64,000 nt of DNA from JALZMG01 sp963844175 (GTDB lineage: Bacteria; Actinomycetota; Acidimicrobiia; Acidimicrobiales; Ilumatobacteraceae), in contig CAWJNE010000012.1 of assembly GCA_963844175.1 (NCBI GenBank), forward strand, positions 62,001 to 126,000, read 5' to 3'. How positions within the stretch are numbered: position 1 is the stretch's first letter; each line of letters starts with the position of its first letter. Both the position numbers and the translations under genes were made by a program. The notes under the pieces were generated by a model, which was given only the letters and a program-made list of their open reading frames with translations, ran no database searches and was not told where the DNA came from. Positions 25,965 to 36,416 of the stretch are shown one piece after another.

Positions 25965-26049
25965 GACCCCATCCTGCCGTGGACGACGTCCGCGGCCTGC
26001 TCACTAGAGTCCGGGCGGGGCACCGGGAACCACCTTGGGGGGTCGAACC

Positions 26050-28149
26050 TTGAACCAACCGTCCACCGACAACATCCGCAACGTCGCCGTCATCGGGCAC
26101 GGCGGCAGCGGGAAGACCACGCTCGTCGAGGCCCTGCTCGTGCGCGCCGGCGTGGTCGCCCGGGCGGGACGGGTCGAGGACGGAACGACCGTGTGCGACA
26201 CGGAACCGGAAGAGGCCAAGCGGACGATGTCGCTCTCGCTGGCGCTCGCGCCGCTCGAGTGGAGCTGCGACGACAGCGACAGGACCTGCAAGATCAACCT
26301 GATCGACACGCCGGGCTACGCCGATTTCGCCGGCGACGTCGATGCCGCGCTGTCGGTCGCCGACCTCGCCGTCCTCGTCGTCAGCGCCGTCGATGGCGTC
26401 GAGGTCGGGACCGAGGCCTGCTGGGCGAAGTGCGCCCAGCTCGGCATTCCCCGCCTCATCTTCGTGACCAAGGAGGACAAACCGCGCGCCGACTTCCGCA
26501 AGGTGCTCGGGGACATGTCGGCGCGCTTCGGCCCCGGCTTCGTGGCGCTCGAGCTGCCGCTCGGCGAAGAGGAGAAGTTCCACGGCATCGCCGACGTGCT
26601 CAGCGACCAGGGGTTCGAGTACGAGCCCGACGGTCGCCACCACACCGAACCGCTCCCCGACGACGTGCTCGACGAGGAGCATCGGCGCCACGACGAACTG
26701 GTCGAGGAGATCGTCGCTGGCGACGACGAGCAGCTCGAGCGCTACCTGTCGGGCGAGGTGCCATCGACCGCCGATCTCGAGCGCACGCTGGCCCACGAGA
26801 TGCTCGACGGCATCGAGTTCCCGGTGCTCGTCGGCTCGGCGGCCAACGCCGTCGGACTCGACCGGTTGCTCGACTACATCTGCGACCTCGGGTGCTCGCC
26901 GGCGGACCGGCCGACCACCGTCCGGGCTGGGGGTGAGGCCGACGGCCTCGAGGTCGAGGTGGCCGCCGATCCCGCCGCCAAGCCCCTCGTCTACGTGTTC
27001 AAGACGGTCGCCGACCAGTTCGTGGGTCAGGTCTCCCTCTTCAAGGTCCTCTCGGGCACCATCGCTGTCGACGACCGGTTGGTCAACGTCGCCACCGGGA
27101 CCGAAGAGCGGTTGCACGGCCTCTTCCACCTGCGCGGCAAGGAGCACCTGGCGGCGACCAAGGTGGTGGCCGGCGACCTCGCGGCGGTGGCCAAGCTCAG
27201 CGACACGGCGACCGGCGCCACGCTGGCGCCGAAGGACTCACCCGTGCGCGTGCGCGCCGTGCAGCCACCGGCGGCCGTCTTCGGGTTGGCGCTGCGCCCG
27301 ATCACGCAGTCCGACGACGACAAGCTCTCCGGCGCGCTGACCCGCCTGCTCAGCGAAGATCCGGCCCTCGTCGTCGACCGCAACGAGGAGACGGGCCAGA
27401 CGGTGCTGCGGGGCACGGGCGACACCCACCTGGCCGTGGCGCTCGAGCGTCTGGCCCGCAAGTTCGGCGTCAACGTCGAGACCGAGGCGGTGCGAGTGCC
27501 CTACCGCGAGACCGTCGTCGGCTCGGCCGAGGCCGAAGGGAAGATCAAGAAGCAGTCGGGCGGGCACGGCCAGTACGCGGTGGCCAACCTGCGGGTCAGC
27601 CCGACGGCGCGCGGCGAGGGCACCGAGTTCGTCAACAAGATCGTCGGCGGCACCATCCCCAAGCAGTACCTGCCCGCCGTGCAGCGCGGCGTCGAGGAGA
27701 CCATGGCCGCCGGCGGGGTGTACGGCTTCCCCGTCGTCGACGTGCGCGTCGAGTGCTACGACGGCAAGTTCCACTCCGTCGACTCCTCCGACATGGCCTT
27801 CCGTTCGGCCGCCGCCCACGGGTTGAAGGAAGCGTTGGCCAAGGCCGGCGCGGCGGTGCTCGAACCGGTGTCGGTGCTGACGGTGACCGTGCCAGAGGGC
27901 TACCAGGGTGACGTGCTCGGCGACCTCAACTCGCGTCGCGGGCGGGTCAGCGGGACGTCCGTGCTGGGCACGGGCCACCACGAGATCGTCGCGCTCGTGC
28001 CGGCCGCGGAGATCCAGCGCTACGCCGTCGACCTGCGGTCGATGACGGGTGGGCGCGGCACGTTCGCCGCCGTCCACGACCACTACGACCTCCTCCCGAA
28101 CCACCTGATCGACAAGATCAAGCAGCCCAGCAACGGCTCGGCCCACTGA
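26050..28149 (+). CDS. Elongation factor G-like GTPase
   Basis: The roughly 699-residue protein has P-loop GHGGSGKTT, DTPGYADF (G3) and the five-domain length of EF-G. It belongs to the EF-G-like group rather than canonical FusA: switch I reads KRTMSLSLALAPLEW instead of the RGITI pattern, and the G4 motif is TKEDK rather than NKMD. These EF-G2-type proteins are translation-factor paralogues of uncertain role. The TTG at 26050, eight bases after a GGGGGG run, is my choice; a second TTG 15 bases earlier is possible. MFS-CNB gene follows 26 bases later. Confidence 0.85.
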   Translation: MNQPSTDNIRNVAVIGHGGSGKTTLVEALLVRAGVVARAGRVEDGTTVCDTEPEEAKRTMSLSLALAPLEWSCDDSDRTCKINLIDTPGYADFAGDVDAALSVADLAVLVVSAVDGVEVGTEACWAKCAQLGIPRLIFVTKEDKPRADFRKVLGDMSARFGPGFVALELPLGEEEKFHGIADVLSDQGFEYEPDGRHHTEPLPDDVLDEEHRRHDELVEEIVAGDDEQLERYLSGEVPSTADLERTLAHEMLDGIEFPVLVGSAANAVGLDRLLDYICDLGCSPADRPTTVRAGGEADGLEVEVAADPAAKPLVYVFKTVADQFVGQVSLFKVLSGTIAVDDRLVNVATGTEERLHGLFHLRGKEHLAATKVVAGDLAAVAKLSDTATGATLAPKDSPVRVRAVQPPAAVFGLALRPITQSDDDKLSGALTRLLSEDPALVVDRNEETGQTVLRGTGDTHLAVALERLARKFGVNVETEAVRVPYRETVVGSAEAEGKIKKQSGGHGQYAVANLRVSPTARGEGTEFVNKIVGGTIPKQYLPAVQRGVEETMAAGGVYGFPVVDVRVECYDGKFHSVDSSDMAFRSAAAHGLKEALAKAGAAVLEPVSVLTVTVPEGYQGDVLGDLNSRRGRVSGTSVLGTGHHEIVALVPAAEIQRYAVDLRSMTGGRGTFAAVHDHYDLLPNHLIDKIKQPSNGSAH

Positions 28150-28175
28150 CCGCGGGCGTCCAGCCCACCGCCAAG

Positions 28176-29837
28176 GTGGGCACGTTCCGATCGGCGTGGC
28201 GACACCGAGCGTGGCGCCGCCTGCTCGTCTCCATCGCCGTCGCCACGACCGGAGAGTTCCTCTCGACGGTCGCCCTCGTCGTCTTCCTCATCGACCGCAC
28301 CGGTTCGGCGGGCTGGGTCGCAGCGTCGTTCATCGCCCGGATGGCGGCGTTCACATTGCTCGGACCGATCGGCGGCGTGATCGCCGACCGTGTCGATCGC
28401 CGTCGCCTGATGGTGGTGCTCAACCTCGCTCGTGCCGCCGTCATGGTCGTGGCGGCTGTGCTCGTGGCGGCCGACGGATCGCCGGCCGTCGTCATCGCGC
28501 TGGCGGCACTGGTCGCCGCGCTGACGACGCCGTACCGACCGGCCGGCGTGGCGGCGACCCCGCTCCTCGTGCCGATCGACGACCTCGCGGCGGCCAACGC
28601 CGCCGAGGCGAGCGTCATGCAGCTGGCGTGGTTCGCGGGTCCGGCCCTCGGCGCCGCCGTGGTCGCGATCTCGGGGACGGCGGCCGCCTTCGCCGTGAAC
28701 GCGGCCACGTTCGCCGCGTCGGCGGTGCTCGTGGCCGGCGTCGGCGCGGTCGGCGGTGGGCGGAGGGCCGGGACGACGGCCACGCTCGACCACGGGCGCG
28801 TGGTGGCCCAGCTCGTCGGCGGCTTCCAGGCGCTCGGGCGGCTGCCCGGCCTCGCCGTGATGACGGTGTTCTCGGTCGGTGTGCTCCTGGCCTACGGCAT
28901 CGAGCAGGTCGTCCACGTGCTCGTCGCCGAGGACCGCCTCGGCCTCGGCGCCAACGGCGTCGGGGTCCTCAACGCCTGCATGGGAGCCGGGGGGATGGCG
29001 GCCATCCCGTTCTCGGCGTGGCTGGCCAGCCGGCGCGAGGCCGGGTCGCTGTTCGCCGTCTCAGGCGTGCTGATGGGGATGCCCCTCGCGCTGCTGGCCG
29101 TCGTCACCAGCCCCGTCGCCGCCGGCGCGCTGATGGTCGTCGAGGGCTTCGGCAACATCCTCTTCGACGTCCTGCTGATCACGTTGCTGCAGCGCATCTG
29201 CCCCGAGGAGCTGCTCGGTCGCGTGTACTCGCTGCAGGACAGCTGCGGCTCGCTCGCCCAGCTGGCCGGCATGATCGCCGCCCCGCTGCTGGTCGCCGGG
29301 CTGAACCTGGAGGCGACGCTCTGGATCGGCGGCGGGTCGCTGGTGGCGCTGACCCTCGTGCTCGTGCCTGCCCTGAGGGCGATCTCCAACCGCACGAACG
29401 CCGAGCGGGAGCGACTGGCACCCCTCGTCGCCGAACTCGGCACGCTCGGGATCTTCGCCGAGGCGACCATCGCCGCACGCGAGCGCATCGCCCGGACGGC
29501 CGACGCCAGGCGCTTCCCCGCTGGGGCCACCGTGTTCCACGAGGGCGACGAGCCCGACGACCTGTACGTCGTGCGCTCCGGCGAGGTCGCCGCGACGATG
29601 GCCGACCGGGGTGAGATCCGCCGCGTCGGACCGGGCGAGTGGTTCGGGGAGATCGGGCTGCTGCGCGGGGTCCCGCGCACGGCGAGCATCGTCGTCGTCG
29701 CCGACGCCGACCTGCTGGCGATCAGCGGTCGCGAGTTCCTCGACGCCGTCACCGGGTCGAACCGCCTGCCCGAGCCGATCGCCGGGGCGATCGCGCTGCG
29801 CCTCTCCGCCACCCATCCGGATCTGGTCGACCGGTGA
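28176..29837 (+). CDS. MFS transporter fused to a cyclic-nucleotide-binding domain
   Basis: The 553-residue protein has an MFS domain in residues 1-400 (about 12 helices, with the loop RVDRRRLMVVLN resembling MFS motif A). It is of the MFS_3/enterobactin-exporter-like type. It is followed by a CNB domain at about 440-540 (FPAGATVFHEGDEPDDLYVV ... GEWFGEIGLLRGVPRTASI), with the phosphate-binding GEIGLL..RTAS pattern close to the canonical GE(L/I)AL..RAAT motif. Ligand binding on the cytoplasmic side could gate transport; that is inference. It starts with GTG 26 bases after the EF-G-like gene. Confidence 0.85.
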   Translation: MGTFRSAWRHRAWRRLLVSIAVATTGEFLSTVALVVFLIDRTGSAGWVAASFIARMAAFTLLGPIGGVIADRVDRRRLMVVLNLARAAVMVVAAVLVAADGSPAVVIALAALVAALTTPYRPAGVAATPLLVPIDDLAAANAAEASVMQLAWFAGPALGAAVVAISGTAAAFAVNAATFAASAVLVAGVGAVGGGRRAGTTATLDHGRVVAQLVGGFQALGRLPGLAVMTVFSVGVLLAYGIEQVVHVLVAEDRLGLGANGVGVLNACMGAGGMAAIPFSAWLASRREAGSLFAVSGVLMGMPLALLAVVTSPVAAGALMVVEGFGNILFDVLLITLLQRICPEELLGRVYSLQDSCGSLAQLAGMIAAPLLVAGLNLEATLWIGGGSLVALTLVLVPALRAISNRTNAERERLAPLVAELGTLGIFAEATIAARERIARTADARRFPAGATVFHEGDEPDDLYVVRSGEVAATMADRGEIRRVGPGEWFGEIGLLRGVPRTASIVVVADADLLAISGREFLDAVTGSNRLPEPIAGAIALRLSATHPDLVDR

Positions 29838-29916
29838 AGCTGCGCGCCGGCCGCATCCGCCGGTACGGTCCAGCGCCGATGCCGGCCGTTCGCGAATGTG
29901 CAGGAGGACGGGCACG

Positions 29917-31458
29917 TTGACGACGGCCGCCACGAGATCGAGGGTGCGACTGCTCACGGCGTTCGTCATCGGGTTCGTGACCCTGACCCTGGAGATCGCC
30001 TACACGCGCGTGATCTCCTTCAAGCTCTTCTACTACTACACGTACTTCGTCATCGGCCTGGCCCTGCTCGGGCTGGGGGCGGCGAGCGCGACCGTCGCGC
30101 TGTCCCGGCGGTTGCGGTCCATGGACACGGTGGTCCTGATCCGTGTCGTCGGTCCCGTGGCCGGCATCTGCGGGATCATCGGCTACCTCGTCGCGGCGCG
30201 GCTGCCGACGAACGTCAACCTCATCTGGGCCGGGTCCGCCGCCGACGCGATCGGACAGTTGCTGCGCCTGCTCCTGCTGTCGACGGCCCTGACCGCCGTC
30301 TTCTTCGCCGCCGGACTGATCATGGCGTCCCTGTTCGTCGTCGAGGTCGACAACGTGCGACGGCTCTACTTCTGGGACCTCACCGGCGCGGCCCTGGGTT
30401 GCCTCGTCGCGGTTCCGCTGCAGGCGACGATCGGGCCGCCGGCGATGATCCTCGTGGCCGCCGTGACGCTCGCTCTGCTCGGCCCGCTGGGCTCGGCGGT
30501 CACCGACCGCCGCTTCGTGCTCGGGGCGCTGGCCGTGGTCGTCGTCGCCGGCGGTGCGTTCCTCGCCGGGCGGTTGGACATCCTCGCCGACGAGACGAAG
30601 ACGCTGCGCGACGGCGACCAGGTCGCGGCCGGCGACTGGGGCGCCGTGTTCCGGGTCGACGCCGTCAACATCGGCGACCTCAACGGCGTGGGCGAGCAGC
30701 ACGTCCTGCACCATGACGGGCTGTGGGGATCGGCGATCTGGCGCTACGACGGGACGCCCGCCACGACCGACCGCTTCCTCACCGACAGCCGCCAGATCCC
30801 GTTCGCCGCAGCAGCGGACGATGCCCCCAGCCTGCTGATCATCGGCGCCGCCGGTGGCAACGAGATCCAGGCCGCGCTGACCTACGGGGTCGGTCGAGTC
30901 GATGCGGTCGAATTGAACCCGGTCACCGTCGACCTGTTGGAGGGTCCGCTGGCCGAGTACGCCGGCAACATCACGCAGGACCCTCGGGTCAACTACGTCC
31001 AGGGGGACGGGCGGACGTTCCTCGCCCGCAGCGACGAGGAGTACGACCTCATCTGGTTCGTGGCGCCGGACAGCTACGCCGCAGCCAACGCCGCCACGTC
31101 CGGCGCGTTCGTGCTGTCGGAGAGCTACCTCTATACGGAGGAGATGATCGCCGAGGCGTTCGACCACCTCACGCCGGCGGGGGTGATGGTCGCCCAATTC
31201 GGCGACTTCGACTTCGACACCCGGCCGACGCGCACTGCCCGGTACCTGGTGACGGCGCGCGAGGCCCTGCAGGACGAGGTCGGTGACGACTTCGCCGGCC
31301 ACACGACGCTGATCGTCGAGCGCAGCGACTCCGACATCGGCCGGGCGAGCACGATCCTGCTCGCCAAGCAGCCGTTCGACGAGGCGCAGGTCGCCCGGAT
31401 CGCCGAGAGCGTCGCCAACGTCCCGGGGCGCGGGTCCTCCACCAGCCCGGCGGGGTGA
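29917..31458 (+). CDS. Membrane spermidine-synthase-like protein, N-terminal part (frameshifted gene)
   Basis: The 513-residue frame starts at TTG 29917, placed by AGGAGG about ten bases upstream. Six to eight membrane helices (residues 8-215) precede a Rossmann methyltransferase-like domain (LLIIGAAGGNEIQAAL near 306, VDAVELNP near 328, VNYVQGDGRTFL), as in membrane polyamine aminopropyltransferase-like proteins. The frame ends in GSSTSPAG, which does not look like a natural C-terminus. Adding one G to the GGGG run at 31425-31428 gives NVPGARVLHQPGG and joins it to the next frame. A full product would be about 839 residues. The substrate is unknown. Confidence 0.75.
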   Translation: MTTAATRSRVRLLTAFVIGFVTLTLEIAYTRVISFKLFYYYTYFVIGLALLGLGAASATVALSRRLRSMDTVVLIRVVGPVAGICGIIGYLVAARLPTNVNLIWAGSAADAIGQLLRLLLLSTALTAVFFAAGLIMASLFVVEVDNVRRLYFWDLTGAALGCLVAVPLQATIGPPAMILVAAVTLALLGPLGSAVTDRRFVLGALAVVVVAGGAFLAGRLDILADETKTLRDGDQVAAGDWGAVFRVDAVNIGDLNGVGEQHVLHHDGLWGSAIWRYDGTPATTDRFLTDSRQIPFAAAADDAPSLLIIGAAGGNEIQAALTYGVGRVDAVELNPVTVDLLEGPLAEYAGNITQDPRVNYVQGDGRTFLARSDEEYDLIWFVAPDSYAAANAATSGAFVLSESYLYTEEMIAEAFDHLTPAGVMVAQFGDFDFDTRPTRTARYLVTAREALQDEVGDDFAGHTTLIVERSDSDIGRASTILLAKQPFDEAQVARIAESVANVPGRGSSTSPAG

Positions 31459-32435
31459 CCGAACCCGGGCTGATCGGCGACCTCATCGTCGGCAGCGACG
31501 ACGACGTCGATCGGCTGGTCGGCGGTTACGCCTACGACATCTCGGCGATCGACGACGGGCGACCGTTCTTCTGGCACTTCACGCCGTTCAGCTCGGTGCT
31601 GACGAACTGGGAGCGCGGCTTGGAAGACACCGAGATCGCCATCGGCGAGCGGTTGCTCGTCGTCCTGGTGGCGGTGGCGATCGTGATCGCCGGCGTTCTG
31701 CTCTGGTTGCCGTTCGCCGCCACCCGCAAGCGCCAGGGCATGGCGCGCGTGCGTGGCCGCTGGCGCTTCTTCGTCTACTTCGCGTCGCTCGGACTGGGGT
31801 TCATGCTCATCGAGATCTCGATGATCCAGCGGTTCTCGCTGCTGCTCGGGTTCCCGACCCTGTCGCTGTCGGTGTCCCTGTTCACCCTGCTCATCGCCAC
31901 CGCCGTCGGGGCTCGGTGCTCGCACCTCCTCGTGCGACCCCCCGGCGGGCTGCCCGCGGTGACCGCCGCGCTGATCGTGATCACGGGCGCCTACCTCCTC
32001 GTCGCCACGCCGTTGACCGACGTCGCACTGGCCTGGCCGCAGTGGGCCCGCATCGCCACGGTGATCGCGCTGCTGTTCCCGGTCGGCCTGCTGCTCGGCG
32101 TGTTCCTGCCCACCGGGATGGAGGCGGTCGCCGCAGCGACCGCCGAACCCGGCCAGGACCGCGGCCGGCTCGTGGCGTGGTCGTGGGCGGTCAACGGGTT
32201 CTTCTCCGTGCTCGGCGCTTCGGTGACCACCCTGATCTCGATGTCGTTCGGGTTCAACCGCGCCGTCGTCGCCGGCCTGATCCTCTACGCCGTGGCCACG
32301 ACCGTGATGGTCACCACCCCGGCTCGGCGTCACGCCGATCGTCCCGCCGATCGTCCCGCCCGCACGGCCAGCGCCGACGAGGTGAGCGATGAGCGGTCGC
32401 TGACCGCTCATCTCTCATCGGGCCAGGTGCCCTGA
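31455..32435 (+). CDS. Membrane spermidine-synthase-like protein, C-terminal part
   Basis: The 326-residue frame continues the preceding gene: it contains the DDGRPFFWHFTPF motif that follows the synthase-like domain in full-length relatives, then five or six membrane helices (VVLVAVAIVIAGVLLWLPFA, then FVYFASLGLGFMLIEISMIQ and others). GTG at 31455 overlaps the previous stop (GTGA), so coupled translation as a separate polypeptide is possible, but the in-frame residues before it (RVLHQPGG) look like genuine protein. The last 12 residues (SDERSLTAHLSS) are encoded by a family A palindrome, so the element extended or replaced the original C-terminus. Confidence 0.7.
   Translation: MTEPGLIGDLIVGSDDDVDRLVGGYAYDISAIDDGRPFFWHFTPFSSVLTNWERGLEDTEIAIGERLLVVLVAVAIVIAGVLLWLPFAATRKRQGMARVRGRWRFFVYFASLGLGFMLIEISMIQRFSLLLGFPTLSLSVSLFTLLIATAVGARCSHLLVRPPGGLPAVTAALIVITGAYLLVATPLTDVALAWPQWARIATVIALLFPVGLLLGVFLPTGMEAVAAATAEPGQDRGRLVAWSWAVNGFFSVLGASVTTLISMSFGFNRAVVAGLILYAVATTVMVTTPARRHADRPADRPARTASADEVSDERSLTAHLSSGQVP
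32388..32412. repeat. Family A palindrome inside a coding region
   Basis: Perfect 11-base arms GATGAGCGGTC (32388-32398) and its complement (32402-32412) with a three-base loop lie within the last codons of the spermidine-synthase-like gene. This copy encodes protein, unlike the intergenic ones. Confidence 0.6.
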
Positions 32436-32443
32436 GCGGGGTC

Positions 32444-32501
32444 TTGCACTCCCGTTGGCCCGGGTGCAAACGTTGGCTCCGGGCACCCCGCTCCAGCGGG
32501 G
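32444..32501 (+). other. Two hairpins upstream of the cupredoxin gene
   Basis: A stem TTGCA/TGCAA with inner CCCG/CGGG (32444-32469) is followed by CCCCGCTCCAGCGGGG (32486-32501), three bases before the GGAGGGAGAGAG Shine-Dalgarno region of the cupredoxin gene. They may end the upstream transcript or shield the ribosome site. No T-tract is present. Confidence 0.4.
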
Positions 32502-32516
32502 TTCGGAGGGAGAGAG

Positions 32517-32981
32517 ATGAGCAAGTTCCACAGGCGTTCGTCCATCGTCGCCGCCCTGGTCCTCGTCGGCGGGCTGCTCTGGCCGGCGGCGACATCGGCG
32601 GAGACGACAGCCGTCATGCGCTTCGGCCGTCCCGAGCTGGGGAGCGGCTGCAACTTCCCGTGCGAGGACGACCACTCGTTCCACGCTGTCGACCGCGTGC
32701 AGCCGGGCGCCGTCCGGATCGAGGCCGGCGACACCGTCGAGTTCGACGTGGAGGGCTTCCACCAGGTCGCCGTGTACGAGCCGGGCATCCGCCCCAAGGA
32801 CATCGAGCCGAACCCGGCGACGTTCCCGTTCCTCAACGATCCCGATGGGCGCATCGCCCTCGGCGGCGTGGAGACCGACTTCGAGTACACGTTCGAGGAG
32901 CCCGGCAAGTACCTCGTGCTCTGCAACATCACGCCGCACTTCGAGGAGTCGCAGATGTGGGCGTGGGTCCTCGTGTCCTGA
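32517..32981 (+). CDS. Secreted cupredoxin (type 1 copper protein)
   Basis: The 154-residue protein has a signal peptide (residues 1-28, ending PAATSA) and a plastocyanin-like domain. The expected copper ligands are His82 (EGFHQVAV), Cys136 and His141 (LVLCNITPHF) and Met147 (ESQMW), in the order and spacing of blue-copper sites. Cys45 and Cys49 may form a disulfide. It should act outside the membrane as an electron carrier, with partner unknown because no oxidase lies nearby. A strong GGAGGGAGAG site precedes the ATG. Two hairpins separate it from the upstream gene. Confidence 0.87.
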   Translation: MSKFHRRSSIVAALVLVGGLLWPAATSAETTAVMRFGRPELGSGCNFPCEDDHSFHAVDRVQPGAVRIEAGDTVEFDVEGFHQVAVYEPGIRPKDIEPNPATFPFLNDPDGRIALGGVETDFEYTFEEPGKYLVLCNITPHFEESQMWAWVLVS

Positions 32982-33026
32982 CGCCCGGCAGGGGGGACAC
33001 GAGCCGTCGGTAGCGTGGCGCGCCGC

Positions 33027-34703
<1,677 letters not shown>

Positions 34704-34706
34704 GTC

Positions 34707-34830
34707 GATGGCCTCGCTCGCTCCGAAGACTCCGTCCGCTGTGAGACCGCGCGCACCTGCCGGGAGCTCGCTTCGCTCGCCAAGCCTTGGCCGGGCAAGG
34801 CCGGCCTGGGCGCTCACGCTCACTGCGGCA
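34707..34830. repeat. Family C dispersed repeat, longer variant (copy 2)
   Basis: It starts four bases after the ettA stop with GATGGCCTCGCTCGCTCCGA and later contains GGCCGGGCAAGGCCGGCCTG, as in the other copies. Between them lie about 35 extra bases (around 34737-34781). The end is less well conserved and was set approximately. Confidence 0.65.
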
Positions 34831-34889
34831 TGGGCCAAACGGTTCGGTCGTCGTGCGCATCCGAGGCGTTGGGGCGTGACTCGACGCTG

Positions 34890-35645
34890 ATGCGGGCTGA
34901 CCCGGACAACGTCTTGCCGCTCCTGCGGGTGCGCGCCGGCGATGTGCCGCGCTCGATGCTCGTCGTCGGCGACCCCGCGCGCGCCGAGTTGGTGGCCGGG
35001 CGGCTCGCCGGCGGGCACGAGGTAACCCGCAACCGGGAGTACGCGCTGTTCGCCGGCCGCCACCGCGACGTCGACATCGGCGTCATCTCCCACGGCGTCG
35101 GCAGCGCCGGCGCGGCGGTGTGCTTCGAGGAGCTCTGCCGCGCCGGCGTCGAGCGGATCGTCCGCGCCGGCACCACGGGCGGCATGCAGCCCGACGTGCT
35201 CGACGGCGCGCTGGTCATCGCCCGCGCCGCGGCGCGCGACGAGGGCTTGACCAATCACCTGGTCCCCGCGGCGTACCCCGCCGTCGCCGACGTCGACGTC
35301 GTCGTCGCCCTCCGCGCCGCTGCGGCCGCCGCCGGCCGGGACGTCGTCGAGGGGATCGTGCTGAGCAGCGACGTGTTCTACCCGCACGAGGTCCTCGGCA
35401 GCGCGCTGCCGATGTGGCAGCGGGCCGGGGTCGTCGCCGTCGAGATGGAGTGCGCCGCCCTGTTCGTGACCGCCGGCCTGCACGGCGTCGCGGCCGGCGC
35501 CATCCTCACCGTCGACGGCAACCCGCTGGCCGCTGGCGACGACGACATGTCCGGCTACGACCCCCGCCGCGACGTCGTCACCTCGGCGGTCGAGGAGATG
35601 GTGGGCATCGCCCTCGACGCGCTCGTCGCATCAGGTGCGGCGTGA
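34890..35645 (+). CDS. Purine/uridine phosphorylase-family nucleoside phosphorylase
   Basis: The roughly 251-residue protein belongs to the PNP_UDP_1 fold: SMLVVGDPARAELVAG, VISHGVGSAGAAVCFEEL, IVRAGTTGGMQ and VVAVEMECAALFVTAG, the last with the base/ribose-binding Met-Glu pair. It cleaves nucleosides with phosphate, and the base specificity cannot be set safely (uridine-phosphorylase-like by length and the MECAALF motif). ATG at 34890 is preferred; an ATG at 34830 would add residues that look like repeat-derived sequence. Its stop overlaps the cysQ-like start (GTGA), opening a three-gene run. Confidence 0.85.
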   Translation: MRADPDNVLPLLRVRAGDVPRSMLVVGDPARAELVAGRLAGGHEVTRNREYALFAGRHRDVDIGVISHGVGSAGAAVCFEELCRAGVERIVRAGTTGGMQPDVLDGALVIARAAARDEGLTNHLVPAAYPAVADVDVVVALRAAAAAAGRDVVEGIVLSSDVFYPHEVLGSALPMWQRAGVVAVEMECAALFVTAGLHGVAAGAILTVDGNPLAAGDDDMSGYDPRRDVVTSAVEEMVGIALDALVASGAA

Positions 35646-36415
35646 CGGCAGCCGCAGGCGAAGCGCCGGCCGAGACCGACGCCGAGCTGGCGGTGCGCCT
35701 GGCCACCCAGGCCGGCATCGGGCTGCTCGACGTGCGCCGCCGGCTCGTCGAGGCCGGGGCGCCGCCGTGGCAGGTGATGGACGGCGGCGACACGGCCAGC
35801 CAGCGATTTCTCGCCGACGAGCTCGGCCGGCTGCGCCCGGACGACGCCGTGCTGTCCGAGGAGGGCCTGGAGGACCCCCGCCGGTTCGGCGGCGGGCGGG
35901 TGTGGATCATCGATCCCCTCGACGGGACCCGCGAGTTCGGTGAGCTGGGTCGACCCGACTGGGCGGTGCACGTGGCGCTGTGGGCTGGCTCGGCATTCGT
36001 CGCCGCGGCGGTGAGCCTGCCTGCGGTCGGCGCCGTGTTCGCCACGGAGCCGGCGCCGGTCCTGCCACCCTCGGACCGCACCCGCCCGCGGTTGGTCACC
36101 TCTCGCAACCGTGCGCCGTACGCCGCCGCCGTCGTCGCCCACGCGCTCGATGCCGAGCCGGTGCGCATCGGCTCGGCCGGCGCCAAGGCGATGTCTGTCG
36201 TCAGCGGCGAGACGGACATCTACGTCCACGACGGCGGCATGTACCAGTGGGACTCCGCCGCTCCAGCCGCCGTGGCGCTGGCCGCCGGGCTGCACGCCAG
36301 CCGCATCGACGGCTCGCCGCTCGTGTACAACCACCGCGACCCGTGGCTCCCCGACTTCATCGTCTGCCGGCCCGAGTGGGCGGCACCCGTGCTCGACGCG
36401 CTGTGGGGGCCGTGA
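35642..36415 (+). CDS. cysQ: 3'(2'),5'-bisphosphate nucleotidase CysQ-like (IMPase fold)
   Basis: The 257-residue protein has the lithium-sensitive phosphatase motifs: GDTASQRFLADEL, VLSEEGLED (metal-binding Glu), VWIIDPLDGTREFGE with the Asp pair, and MYQWDSAAPAAVALAAG (third Asp). The FGE and gap pattern are closest to actinobacterial CysQ, which removes the 3' phosphate of PAP in sulfate assimilation and can act on inositol or fructose bisphosphates. The GTG start overlaps the nucleoside phosphorylase stop, suggesting a shared role in nucleotide salvage. Confidence 0.85.
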   Translation: MTAAAGEAPAETDAELAVRLATQAGIGLLDVRRRLVEAGAPPWQVMDGGDTASQRFLADELGRLRPDDAVLSEEGLEDPRRFGGGRVWIIDPLDGTREFGELGRPDWAVHVALWAGSAFVAAAVSLPAVGAVFATEPAPVLPPSDRTRPRLVTSRNRAPYAAAVVAHALDAEPVRIGSAGAKAMSVVSGETDIYVHDGGMYQWDSAAPAAVALAAGLHASRIDGSPLVYNHRDPWLPDFIVCRPEWAAPVLDALWGP

Positions 36416-36416
36416 T

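Noticed and set aside
32486..32501. Copper riboswitch before the cupredoxin gene
   Set aside because: Only a simple hairpin is visible and no known metal-riboswitch pattern.
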